NCBI RefSeq assembly: GCF_014200435.1
Contig: NZ_JACHBR010000002.1
Coordinates: forward strand, 858,501-922,500
Length of the DNA stretch: 64,000 bases
Origin: Sphaerisporangium krabiense
GTDB taxonomy: Bacteria; Actinomycetota; Actinomycetes; Streptosporangiales; Streptosporangiaceae
Direction: 5' to 3'
Part shown: positions 26,255 through 33,416 of the stretch, piece after piece
Layout of the letters: each line of letters begins with the position of its first letter
Position numbering within the stretch: position 1 is the first letter of the stretch
Position numbers and translations under genes: made by a program
Notes under the pieces: model-generated
What the model was told of the DNA's origin: nothing
The model's database searches: none
The model's input: only the letters and a program-made list of their open reading frames with translations

Positions 26255-27010
26255 TCAGGGGGCCATGCCGTCGGCGATCGTCCAGGTGGCCGCGAACGCG
26301 GGGCAGCCGGACGCGCCGGAGGTCTCCAGGTGGAACTCGGCCGAATACTCGCTGATCCGCCAGCGCCGGTCGCCCGCGTCGAACGCGGCGGCCAGGGGCT
26401 CCATCGTGAACCGCCACGTCATCTCGTCGCTGACGTCCTCGCCCGCGCACGTGAACTGCACCCCCGCGGGGGTGCCCGTCGCGGACCACGACCACGCGGG
26501 CTGGTCGGTGCCTTGGGAGAGGGGTGCGGGGCCGGTCAGCCACGTCTGCGTCAGGCACCGCGGGGCGCCGTCGCACGGCTCGACCTTCGCCGAGATGGTC
26601 GTGAAGTCCGAGCACGTCCAGTTGTCGAAGTCCGACACGCAGCTCGTCTGGCGCAGGGGGACGCTCAGCCCGCCCTCCGGGACGTCCGCCTCCAGCAGGT
26701 CCTTGCCGGACAGCCTGAGCCCGTCCCTGAAGATCTGCGTCACGTCCTTCAGCGACGTGCCGGCCTCCTTCTCCAGCGCGGCGATGTCCTTCCTCGCGGC
26801 GTCGCGCTCGCGACGGAGCTGGTCGGTCTCCTTGCCGACCGTGCTCACCTGGCTCTGCAGGGTCTGTAACCGGTCGGCCTGCGTGCGCGCCTCGTCCCGC
26901 AGCGCGGTGATCTTCATGCCCGCGAGCACGCCGCCGACGGCCGCGAGGATGAAGGTGAGCAGGAAGAGAACGGCGAAGAGGCGGACGCGCCCCGGCCCGG
27001 CTCGTGGCAC
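26255..27010 (-). CDS. Membrane-anchored coiled-coil protein of unknown function
   Basis: The 251-residue protein starts with a short basic N-terminus and one membrane helix (LFAVLFLLTFILAAVGGVLAG). A coiled coil of about 50 residues follows (LQTLQSQVSTVGKETDQLRRERDAARKDIAALEKEAG region). The C-terminal extracellular domain has six Cys (SCVSDF, WTCSDF, PCDGAPRC, FTCAG, SGCPAF), probably disulfide-bonded. The start is GTG 27010 with GGGGGC upstream. I do not recognise the family. Topology suggests a bitopic protein facing outside, perhaps oligomeric through the coiled coil. Confidence 0.75.
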   Translation of the reverse strand: MPRAGPGRVRLFAVLFLLTFILAAVGGVLAGMKITALRDEARTQADRLQTLQSQVSTVGKETDQLRRERDAARKDIAALEKEAGTSLKDVTQIFRDGLRLSGKDLLEADVPEGGLSVPLRQTSCVSDFDNWTCSDFTTISAKVEPCDGAPRCLTQTWLTGPAPLSQGTDQPAWSWSATGTPAGVQFTCAGEDVSDEMTWRFTMEPLAAAFDAGDRRWRISEYSAEFHLETSGASGCPAFAATWTIADGMAP

Positions 27011-27136
27011 GTGATCGGCCCCCTAGCGTCACCGACGGATGGTCCATGTGAGGGAAACGACGGGCAGCGCAATCATCACACGCCGGACCCCGTCAGGTCC
27101 CCTGTCCGGCACCGGTCCGTGCGGAGGCCGTCCCGA

Positions 27137-27787
27137 TCAGAGCGCCGGATCCGTCACCGAGCGCAGCAGCCCGCGAAGGGCCTCCAGGTCGCCGGTCGCG
27201 GTGACGCGGCCGGACGACAGGGCGGCGTCCAGGCCGGTCGGCGCCGCGAGCAGGGCGTTCAGCGTCGCCGGGTCGGTGCGCAGGGCGGCGTCGGCCGCGG
27301 CGGGCTCCCCGGGCCGCACGGTCACGCTCCCGGCGGACGATTCGACCGTCCACACGTGGTCGTCCAGCTGCACGCGGAACACGGCCGGGGGAGCGCCGGG
27401 GGAGGGGCGCGCGGCGCCGCGCAGGTAGAGCAGGACGGCGGTCGCGCTCAGCGTGACCGCCCCCGGCGGCATCGGCGCGCGCAGGCCCCAGCCGCCCAGG
27501 GCGAGCACGATCGGCTCCAGCTCCCGTCCCCACGCGGTGAGCTCGTACACCCGCGAGCCCGCCGGGGGCGCCAGCTCGCGGCGCGCGACCACGCCGCGGG
27601 CCTCCAGCTCGCGCAGCCGGTCGCTGACCATGTTGGAGCTCGCGCCCGGCAGCGCGCGGCGCAGGTCGATGAAGCGCCGCGGGCCGAGCAGCAGCTCCCG
27701 CACCACCAGCAGGGCCCAGCGTTCCCCGGCGACGTCCAGGGCCCGGGCGATCCCGCACGCGTCCTGGTAGCTGCGGCTCGTCGGCAT
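27137..27787 (-). CDS. HxlR-family winged-helix regulator with SCP2-like C-terminal domain
   Basis: The 216-residue protein begins with an HxlR wHTH domain that has the usual N-terminal Cys (SYQDACGIARALDVAGERWALLVVRELL, Cys 11), FIDLRRALPGASSNMVSDRL and the wing RVYELTAWGREL. Residues about 115-216 look like a sterol-carrier-type SCP2 domain, a combination common in actinobacteria that may bind a hydrophobic ligand. HxlR proteins often sense reactive electrophiles through the N-terminal Cys. It is divergent from a VOC protein, and the shared 178-base region carries dyads, so it probably regulates itself and that gene. Confidence 0.9.
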   Translation of the reverse strand: MPTSRSYQDACGIARALDVAGERWALLVVRELLLGPRRFIDLRRALPGASSNMVSDRLRELEARGVVARRELAPPAGSRVYELTAWGRELEPIVLALGGWGLRAPMPPGAVTLSATAVLLYLRGAARPSPGAPPAVFRVQLDDHVWTVESSAGSVTVRPGEPAAADAALRTDPATLNALLAAPTGLDAALSSGRVTATGDLEALRGLLRSVTDPAL

Positions 27788-27816
27788 GTCGTCCGCCTCC
27801 TTCGCTCGAATGGCAA

Positions 27817-27844
27817 TTTACAACCACGAGGTTGTTAATAACAA
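27817..27844. promoter_or_regulatory. Candidate HxlR operators between hxlR-like and VOC genes
   Basis: ACAACC-ACGA-GGTTGT (27820-27835) is a perfect 6+6 dyad that extends to TTtACAACC/GGTTGTtAA with one mismatch. TTGTTA-A-TAACAA (27832-27844) is a perfect 13-bp palindrome overlapping it. Both sit 30-57 bases upstream of the regulator start. Confidence 0.55.
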
Positions 27845-27965
27845 TCAACGTGGCTACGGTGGGCTCTCCAGGCGGCTCCGCCGGGAAGGGGCTCTCCAGG
27901 GGCTCCACCCGAGCGGGGTCGCGGTGCGCACGGACGGGCGCGGGGAGCGCCGGAAGGGGACCGCC

Positions 27966-28442
27966 ATGGGACGGCCAGTCGTGCACTTCGAGATCATCGG
28001 ACGCGATCCCGCGGCACTGCGCCGCTTCTACGCCGCGCTGTTCGGCTGGGACTTCGACACGTCGGGCCCGGTGTCCGCGCGGATCTCCGACGCGGGCGAC
28101 TACGGCTTCGTCGCCCCTCGCGAGGACGGCCCCGGCTCCCCGCCCGCGACCGCCGCGCCGGACGGACCCCGGACGTGGGAGGGGATCTCCTTTCCGGGAG
28201 GAATACCGGGCGGCGTGGGCGGCGGCCCGGGTTTCGAGCCGCACGTCCTGTTCTACGTCGGCGTCCCCGACGTGGAGGCCACGCTCCGCAAGGCGGAGAG
28301 CCTCGGCGGCACCCGGCGCCTCGGCCCCGACCCGCTGCCGGGAGGAGCCCTCGTCGTCGGCCACCTCGCCGACCCCGAGAACAACCTGATCGGCCTGGCC
28401 GCCCTCCCGTCCGGCGACGGCGACGAAGGGACCCTTCACTGA
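27966..28442 (+). CDS. VOC-superfamily (glyoxalase/dioxygenase-like) protein
   Basis: This 158-residue protein has two beta-alpha-beta-beta-beta units: VVHFEIIGRDPAALRRFYAALFGWDFD at the N-terminus, HVLFYVGVPDVEATLRKAESLGG in the middle and GHLADPENNLIGLAAL at the end. Metal-ligand positions (His 7, a mid-chain His and the C-terminal Glu/Asn region) are partly kept. Such proteins are glyoxalases, dioxygenases or antibiotic/electrophile-binding proteins. ATG 27966 follows GGAAGGGGA. It faces the HxlR regulator across an operator-like region, so detoxification of a reactive compound is a reasonable inference. Confidence 0.88.
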   Translation: MGRPVVHFEIIGRDPAALRRFYAALFGWDFDTSGPVSARISDAGDYGFVAPREDGPGSPPATAAPDGPRTWEGISFPGGIPGGVGGGPGFEPHVLFYVGVPDVEATLRKAESLGGTRRLGPDPLPGGALVVGHLADPENNLIGLAALPSGDGDEGTLH

Positions 28443-28475
28443 CGCACCCCCCGCGACCGAACGTCGTCGCTGTCG

Positions 28476-28504
28476 TTGACGAAGTTAGGCGTGCCCGCTA
28501 ATGT
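28476..28504 (+). promoter_or_regulatory. Sigma-70-like promoter of the small HTH gene
   Basis: TTGACG (28476-28481) and TAATGT (28499-28504) are separated by exactly 17 bases, close to the housekeeping consensus. It gives a leader of about 95 bases. It is the clearest promoter I can read in the window. Confidence 0.6.
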
Positions 28505-28522
28505 CGTCTACGTAAGAGACGA
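28504..28522. promoter_or_regulatory. Dyad overlapping the HTH gene -10 box
   Basis: TCGTCT (28504-28509) and AGACGA (28517-28522) are perfect arms around 7 bases. The site covers the end of the -10 box and the predicted start point, a classic repressor position, possibly for autoregulation. Confidence 0.45.
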
Positions 28523-28605
28523 TGTTCTGTGCATCTCGGGGCGCGCCCGGGCGTGGTAGTAATGACATCCGCGGAGGAGGCAGGGAAGACAAGAGGGTGC
28601 GCGCC

Positions 28606-28983
28606 ATGACCGAGTCCTACCTCGGCGTTCTCGGTATCGCCCAGGTGCTCGGAGTGAGCCGGCACGCGGTGCACAAGTGGCGGGCCCGGTATCCGGCCGG
28701 TTCCGGCCACCCGTTCCCCGAACCCGACGTCGACGTCGACGGAACGCCGGGCTGGCGGCGCGACCGCCTGGAGGAGATCGTGCGCTGGCGTGCCAGCCTC
28801 CCCGGTCGCGGCGCGGGCGGAGGGCGTCCCACCGTCGCGCGTCAGGAATACCTCAAAGCGGCGACGGCGCGCGGCCTCGATCGCGACGAGGCGCTGCGGG
28901 CGCTCGCCGTGTTCGGCGAGGAGTTCCCCGAGATGACCGAACCGGAGATCTGCGCCTGGCTCGTCGAGCGCTGGCGCAGGTAG
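28606..28983 (+). CDS. Small helix-turn-helix DNA-binding protein
   Basis: The 125-residue protein begins with an HTH of the MerR/excisionase-like kind (YLGVLGIAQVLGVSRHAVHKWRARYP), in which a recognition helix and a basic wing are evident. A Trp/Arg-rich linker and an acidic helical C-terminus follow (EALRALAVFGEEFPEMTEPEICAWLVERWRR). The ATG at 28606 is preferred with AGAGGG upstream; a GTG at 28597 is possible. An unusually perfect GGAGGAGG lies 25 bases before the ATG and is probably not the one used. It precedes the serine hydrolase by 36 bases and may be co-transcribed. Confidence 0.75.
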   Translation: MTESYLGVLGIAQVLGVSRHAVHKWRARYPAGSGHPFPEPDVDVDGTPGWRRDRLEEIVRWRASLPGRGAGGGRPTVARQEYLKAATARGLDRDEALRALAVFGEEFPEMTEPEICAWLVERWRR

Positions 28984-29019
28984 CCGATCACTGCCCCGGC
29001 TCTCGAAAGGCGATGACGC

Positions 29020-30186
29020 ATGTCCGAAATCCACGGGGACACCGCACCGGGATTCGAAGCGGTACGGGAGGCGTTCGCGGCCTCCCGGGCCGCCGGCCCG
29101 CAGGGAGGCGCCGCGGTCAGCGCCTACCTGCACGGCCGGAAGGTCGTCGACCTGTGGGGCGGGACCGCCGACCCCCGGGACGGCCGTCCCTGGGACCGGG
29201 ACACCGTGCAGGTCGTCTACTCCACCACCAAGGCCGTCACCGCGGCCTGCGCCCATCTGCTCGCGCAGCGGGGAGAGCTGGACCTCGACGCGCCCGTCGC
29301 CGAGTACTGGCCGGAGTTCGCCGCGCACGGCAAGGACCGCGTCCGGGTCCGCTGGCTGCTCACCCACCAGGCCGGGCTTCCCGTGCTCGACCGGCCCCTC
29401 ACCCCGGCGGACGCGATCGCCTGGGAGCCGGTCGTGGCCGCGCTGGCCGCCCAGCGTCCCGCCTGGGAGCCGGGCACCGCCCACGGCTACCACGCGCACA
29501 CGTACGGCTGGCTGGTCGGGGAGGTCGTCCGCCGGGTCTCCGGCCGAAGCATCGGAAGGTTCCTCGCGGACGAGATCGCCGCCCCCCTCGGACTGGACCT
29601 GTGGATCGGGCTCCCCGAGAGCGAACGGCACCGGGTCAGCCGGATCATCGCCCCTCCGCTGGACGCGCCGGCCGTGACCGACCTCGACGCCCTGCCGGAA
29701 TCCGTACGCGAGGTGATGGCGGCCTACGCGGACCCGACGTCGACGACCGTACGGTCGATGATGCTCTTCACCCCGCCGCTGGACCACAACGACCCCGCCG
29801 AGCAGTCCGCCGAGATGCCCTCGACGGGCGGCATCTGCACCGCCCGTTCCCTGGCCCGGTTCTACGCCGCCCTCATCGGCGAGGTCGACGGGCACCGCGT
29901 CCTCACCCCGGAGACCTTGGCCGCCGCGACCAAGGAACAGACCAGAGGCGTCGACCGCGTCCTGCGCGTCCCCGTCCGCATCGCCACCGGCTTCGGCCTG
30001 CCGACCCCCGACGCCTTCTGGTACGGCCCGGCCGCCTTCGGACACCCCGGCTACGGCGGATCCCTCGGCTTCGCCGACCCGGCCACCGGCCTCGCCTTCG
30101 GCTACGTCATGAACCACCTCCAGGACGGCACACGCGACCGCAGAGCCGCCGTCCTCGTCGACGCCGTCCGGTCCGCGGCGCGCTGA
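29020..30186 (+). CDS. Serine hydrolase of the beta-lactamase/EstB-like S12 family
   Basis: This cytosolic 388-residue enzyme has the class C-type SxxK motif STTK (Ser 68, Lys 71), the conserved tyrosine region HAHTYGWLVGE (Tyr 162) and a late HPGYGGSLGF segment in place of the KTG triad. This is the EstB/lovastatin-esterase-like branch, which usually hydrolyses esters rather than beta-lactams. There is no signal peptide, which argues against a penicillin-binding role. The ATG at 29020 is the only sensible start. It converges on the response regulator gene with 25 bases between stops. Confidence 0.92.
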   Translation: MSEIHGDTAPGFEAVREAFAASRAAGPQGGAAVSAYLHGRKVVDLWGGTADPRDGRPWDRDTVQVVYSTTKAVTAACAHLLAQRGELDLDAPVAEYWPEFAAHGKDRVRVRWLLTHQAGLPVLDRPLTPADAIAWEPVVAALAAQRPAWEPGTAHGYHAHTYGWLVGEVVRRVSGRSIGRFLADEIAAPLGLDLWIGLPESERHRVSRIIAPPLDAPAVTDLDALPESVREVMAAYADPTSTTVRSMMLFTPPLDHNDPAEQSAEMPSTGGICTARSLARFYAALIGEVDGHRVLTPETLAAATKEQTRGVDRVLRVPVRIATGFGLPTPDAFWYGPAAFGHPGYGGSLGFADPATGLAFGYVMNHLQDGTRDRRAAVLVDAVRSAAR

Positions 30187-30211
30187 CGTCCCACGCGCGG
30201 GCCCCAGGCGA

Positions 30212-30886
30212 TCAGGAGCGGTGCGGGCTGATCAGCCCGGACTCGTAGGCGATGATCACAAGCTGGGCCCGGTCGCGGGCGTGGAGCTTCGCCAGCAACC
30301 GTCCGATGTAGGTCTTCACCGTGGCCGGTGAGAGCCGGAGCCGCTCGGCGAGCTCGCTGTTGGACAGACCGCGCGCTGTCAAGGTGAGGACCTCGCGTTC
30401 CCTGTCGGTCAGGTGCCGCAGCTCGCGGGCCGGCGTGGGGGGCCGCTCGGGAAGGCGGGCGAACTCGGCGATCAACCGGCGGGTGACGGCCGGCGCGAGA
30501 AGTCCCTCTCCCCGGGCGACGAGGCGGATCGCGTCGCACAGCTCGGCGGGCCGGGTGTCCTTCAGCAGGAACCCGCCCGCCCCCGCGCGCAGTGCGGCGT
30601 ACACGTGGGAGTCCAGGTCGCACATGGTCAGGATCAGGACCCGCACTCCCTGTGTCCCCGGCGTTCCGCAGATCAGCCGGGTGGCCTCGATGCCGTCCAT
30701 GGCCGGCATGCGCACGTCCATGAGCACGATGTCGGGCAGGTGCGCGCGGGCGAGTTCGACCGCCTCCCCGCCGGTGCCCGCCTCGGCGACGACGGTCATG
30801 TCGGGCTCGTTCTCGATCAGCGCCCGGAAGCTGCCCCGCAGCAGGGCCTGGTCGTCGGCGATGAGCACCTGGATGGGTCCGCTCAC
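30212..30886 (-). CDS. NarL/FixJ-family response regulator with disrupted partner
   Basis: The 224-residue regulator has an intact receiver (Asp 57 in VLMDVRM, Lys 109 in FLLKD) and a LuxR-type HTH (LTDREREVLTLTARGLSNSELAERLRLSPATVKTYIGRLLAKL). Its GTG at 30886 overlaps the TGA of a histidine-kinase remnant (GTGA), showing that it was once coupled to a complete kinase gene. Only the last ~57 codons of that kinase remain. The protein itself shows no damage, so it may act without phosphorylation or with another kinase. Confidence 0.93.
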   Translation of the reverse strand: MSGPIQVLIADDQALLRGSFRALIENEPDMTVVAEAGTGGEAVELARAHLPDIVLMDVRMPAMDGIEATRLICGTPGTQGVRVLILTMCDLDSHVYAALRAGAGGFLLKDTRPAELCDAIRLVARGEGLLAPAVTRRLIAEFARLPERPPTPARELRHLTDREREVLTLTARGLSNSELAERLRLSPATVKTYIGRLLAKLHARDRAQLVIIAYESGLISPHRS

Positions 30887-31056
30887 GGCGCCTCACCCCC
30901 GACGGGCTGATAGGGCAGGGTCGCGCTCACCCGGAATCCTCCCTCCGGCAGCGGTCCGACGGCGAACCGCCCCTCGTACAGCGCGACCCGCTCCCGCATG
31001 CCGATGATGCCGTGTCCCGGGGAGCTCGCGGCGGAACGGGAACCGCGGCCGTCGTC
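30883..31056 (-). pseudogene. C-terminal remnant of a HisKA_3 sensor histidine kinase
   Basis: The last ~57 codons upstream of the response regulator encode the end of an HATPase domain: DDGRGS, PGHGIIGMRERVALYEG (G2 box) and the closing strand GGFRVSATLPYQP. No N box, DHp or sensor region precedes it. Beyond about 31056 the frame becomes Pro/Arg low-complexity, and the space is taken by the start region of the opposite-strand membrane protein gene. This is best explained by deletion of the kinase 5' part. A short functional protein is unlikely. Confidence 0.8.
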
Positions 31057-31173
31057 GGTCCCCAGGTATGACGCGGGCCCGCCGGCGCCGGGCGCCGGGC
31101 GACCCTGGGCGGACCGGAAAGTGTCCACGGGAGGCCGATCCGTCCATGGCGGGCGCGGTGGAATCGTCGGGCC

Positions 31174-31881
31174 ATGCCAACCGACCACAGCTTCCCCGGC
31201 CGCTGGACCAGCGCGGCCTCCATGATCGGCGGTCCTCTGCTCATGCTCGCGGGGACGTTGATGCGGGCGCCGTTCCCGTTCTTCTTCCCCGAGCAGCTGG
31301 CGGCCGTCCAACGGGCTCCCGGCCTGGTGATCGGCGGCTACACCGCCTTCCTGGCCGGCAACGTGCTGATGTGGCCCGCCGTCGTCACGCTGGCCCGCAG
31401 GATCGGGCGGACCCATCGCCTGTGGGCCGCGTGGGGCGGGGTCTTCGTCGTCGTCGGGCTCTTCGAGCGCACCTTCCACGCCGGGATGAACCAGACCGCG
31501 TTCCGTCTGGTGCTGCGGCGCGGCCTGGACTCGGCGACGGCCTTCGTCCAGGACTCCTACGCGGACGCACACCTGTTCAGCTATCTCTCCTTCACCATCA
31601 TGTTCGGCTGGTACATCCTGGCCGTCGGCGCCTACCGCAGCCGGGTGCTCGGCCTGACCGGCTCGATCGCGCTCGCCGCGATGGGCCTGGTGCCGCTGGG
31701 GGTGCTCAAGGGGACGGACGTGTTCACGATCGCCGGCGCCCTGGGGGCGTGCGTCGCGTTCCTGCCGCCGGGGGTCAGGCTCCTGCGTGAGGGGCCGGCG
31801 CCGAGCCGCCGCTCGATCCTGCTCAGCCTGCTCGCGGCCCTGCTGGTCGCCCTGCTCGCCTACGCGAGCACCCTCGGCTGA
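31174..31881 (+). CDS. Multi-spanning membrane protein, function unknown
   Basis: This 235-residue integral membrane protein has about six helices (SAASMIGGPLLMLAGTLM; GGYTAFLAGNVLMWPAVVTL; AAWGGVFVVVGLF; LSFTIMFGWYILAVG; SIALAAMGLVPLGVL; LLSLLAALLVALLAY). I recognise no transport or enzyme motif. The ATG at 31174 lacks a strong ribosome binding site. It lies just beyond the kinase remnant on the opposite strand, so it may mark the segment that replaced the kinase 5' part. Confidence 0.78.
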   Translation: MPTDHSFPGRWTSAASMIGGPLLMLAGTLMRAPFPFFFPEQLAAVQRAPGLVIGGYTAFLAGNVLMWPAVVTLARRIGRTHRLWAAWGGVFVVVGLFERTFHAGMNQTAFRLVLRRGLDSATAFVQDSYADAHLFSYLSFTIMFGWYILAVGAYRSRVLGLTGSIALAAMGLVPLGVLKGTDVFTIAGALGACVAFLPPGVRLLREGPAPSRRSILLSLLAALLVALLAYASTLG

Positions 31882-31914
31882 GCACGCGGTTGTGTGCTCC
31901 GGGCGGGAAATCCG

Positions 31915-31939
31915 AGCAACAACGAGCAACATTGTTGCT
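31915..31939. promoter_or_regulatory. AGCAACA repeat and 15-bp palindrome
   Basis: AGCAACA occurs at 31915-31921 and 31925-31931. The second copy is the left half of the perfect palindrome AGCAACATTGTTGCT (31925-31939). It lies about 70-90 bases upstream of the start at 32007 and is a good operator candidate for that gene. Confidence 0.45.
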
Positions 31940-32006
31940 GCGGGGGCCGTCGGATTTCTACCTTTCATGGTCATGAGGGTTGCTTTGCAGCCGTGGGGGG
32001 AGCGCC

Positions 32007-32348
32007 GTGACCGCTGATGAGCGGTCACGGCGACACCCCGCCGCGCTCGCCGCCCACCGGCTGAGCCATGCCTTGGAACGGCACGGGATCAACGGGCAGG
32101 TCCACGAAGGGCGCGGTCTCGCGCTGGTGAGCGTGTGGACGGACCTGGTAGCCTGGACGGACGGCTCGTGCTTCTGGTGGTCGGGCGCGGTGTCGGACTC
32201 CAACCGGAGGACCTACAGCTACAGCCCGGCCGACGATCCGGTGACCACGGCCCGCCGCGTGGCCGAGCGGTACGCCGAACTGCGTCGCCGGCCGCTGCCC
32301 CCGCCCGGCCCCGGCCCGTCCCCCGCGCCGTCCCTGACGGACGAGTGA
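32007..32348 (+). CDS. Small hypothetical protein
   Basis: The 113-residue protein has a compact Trp-rich core (VHEGRGLALVSVWTDLVAWTDGSCFWWSG) that ends in a Pro-rich tail (PLPPPGPGPSPAP). No family is recognised. It looks like the short proteins found near XRE-type regulators in Streptosporangiales, but no such partner is adjacent. GTG 32007 follows GGGGGGAG. It converges on corA. Confidence 0.65.
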   Translation: MTADERSRRHPAALAAHRLSHALERHGINGQVHEGRGLALVSVWTDLVAWTDGSCFWWSGAVSDSNRRTYSYSPADDPVTTARRVAERYAELRRRPLPPPGPGPSPAPSLTDE

Positions 32349-32382
32349 CCCCCGGGCGGCGTTCGAGCCGGCCGCGGGCGCG

Positions 32383-33357
32383 TCAGATCCAGTCCTTGAG
32401 GCGGAAGACGACGTAGAGGATCGCCGAGGCGAAAAGGATCAGCAGGGTGGAGGTCCAGAACCCCGCCGCGTGCGCGAACCCGGGGTAGGGGATGTTCTGC
32501 CCGTAGAAGCCGGTGATCATGGTGGGGACCGCGATGATGGCCGCCCAGCTCGTCACCCGCTTCATGATGTCGTTCATGTGGTAGCCCTGCAGGTTCAGGT
32601 GGGTCTCGTGGACGTTGCCCACCAGCTCGCGCAGCGACTCGGTCCACTCCGACACGCGCAGCACGTGGTCGTAGACGTCCTGGTAGTACGGCGCCATGTC
32701 CGCGTGGACCACGCGCAGGTCGGGCCGCATCAGGCCGTTCACCACCTCGCGCATCGGCACCACGACCCGCCGGAAGCGCACGGTCGTCCTGCGCAGGTCG
32801 AACACGCGGCGCTGGAGGGCCCGGCCGTTGCCGGGCCGGTCGGCGAAGAGCACGTCCTCCAGCGCCTCGACCCGGTCGTTCAGGGCCTGGGCGATGTCGT
32901 AGTGGCCGTCCACGATGCGGTCGAGCAGGGTGTACAGCAGGTAGGACACGCCGTGCTTGGCGAGGCCGGGGCTTTTGTCCCACTGCGCCGCCACCTGGTC
33001 AATGTCGAACCCCTCGCTGGAACGCACGGTGACGAGCGCGTTCCTCGTCACGAAGATCGCCAGCTCGCAGAAGTCCAGGTCGCCGGGCTCGTGCCCGAGG
33101 CGCGCGGAGTAGGCCACGATGAACAGATGGCTCTCGTAGACGTCGAGCTTGGGCCGCTGGTGCGGGTGCAGGACGTCCTCGACGGCGAGCGGGTGCAGGC
33201 CGAGTTCCTCGCTGATGACGTTGAGATGCTCGGGCGGCGGCGAGCACAGGTCGAACCATACGGTGGCCGAGGGGTCCTGCAAGTGATCGGATACCTCGGC
33301 GATCGGGAAACCCTCTGCCGCGAGGACACCATCGCGATAGAGCCGGGTGCGTACCAT
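32383..33357 (-). CDS. corA: CorA-family magnesium/cobalt transporter
   Basis: The protein of about 324 residues has a large cytoplasmic N-terminal domain, a long helix and two C-terminal membrane helices. The pore signature reads FYGQNIPYPGF in place of the textbook YGMNF, the form usual in actinobacteria. It moves Mg2+ (or Co2+/Ni2+) down its gradient as a pentamer. ATG 33357 is preferred to TTG 33366. There is no adjacent partner gene. Confidence 0.93.
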   Translation of the reverse strand: MVRTRLYRDGVLAAEGFPIAEVSDHLQDPSATVWFDLCSPPPEHLNVISEELGLHPLAVEDVLHPHQRPKLDVYESHLFIVAYSARLGHEPGDLDFCELAIFVTRNALVTVRSSEGFDIDQVAAQWDKSPGLAKHGVSYLLYTLLDRIVDGHYDIAQALNDRVEALEDVLFADRPGNGRALQRRVFDLRRTTVRFRRVVVPMREVVNGLMRPDLRVVHADMAPYYQDVYDHVLRVSEWTESLRELVGNVHETHLNLQGYHMNDIMKRVTSWAAIIAVPTMITGFYGQNIPYPGFAHAAGFWTSTLLILFASAILYVVFRLKDWI

Positions 33358-33416
33358 GTCCGCCAAGACTAGCCCGTGGTCAGGGGCGCGGGAACGCGCA
33401 CGGCCGGGCGCCGGTC

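Noticed and set aside
30883-32028. Long minus-strand open frame continuing the kinase remnant to 32028
   Set aside because: Beyond about 31056 it is a shadow of the plus-strand membrane protein gene. It contains no DHp or N-box residues.
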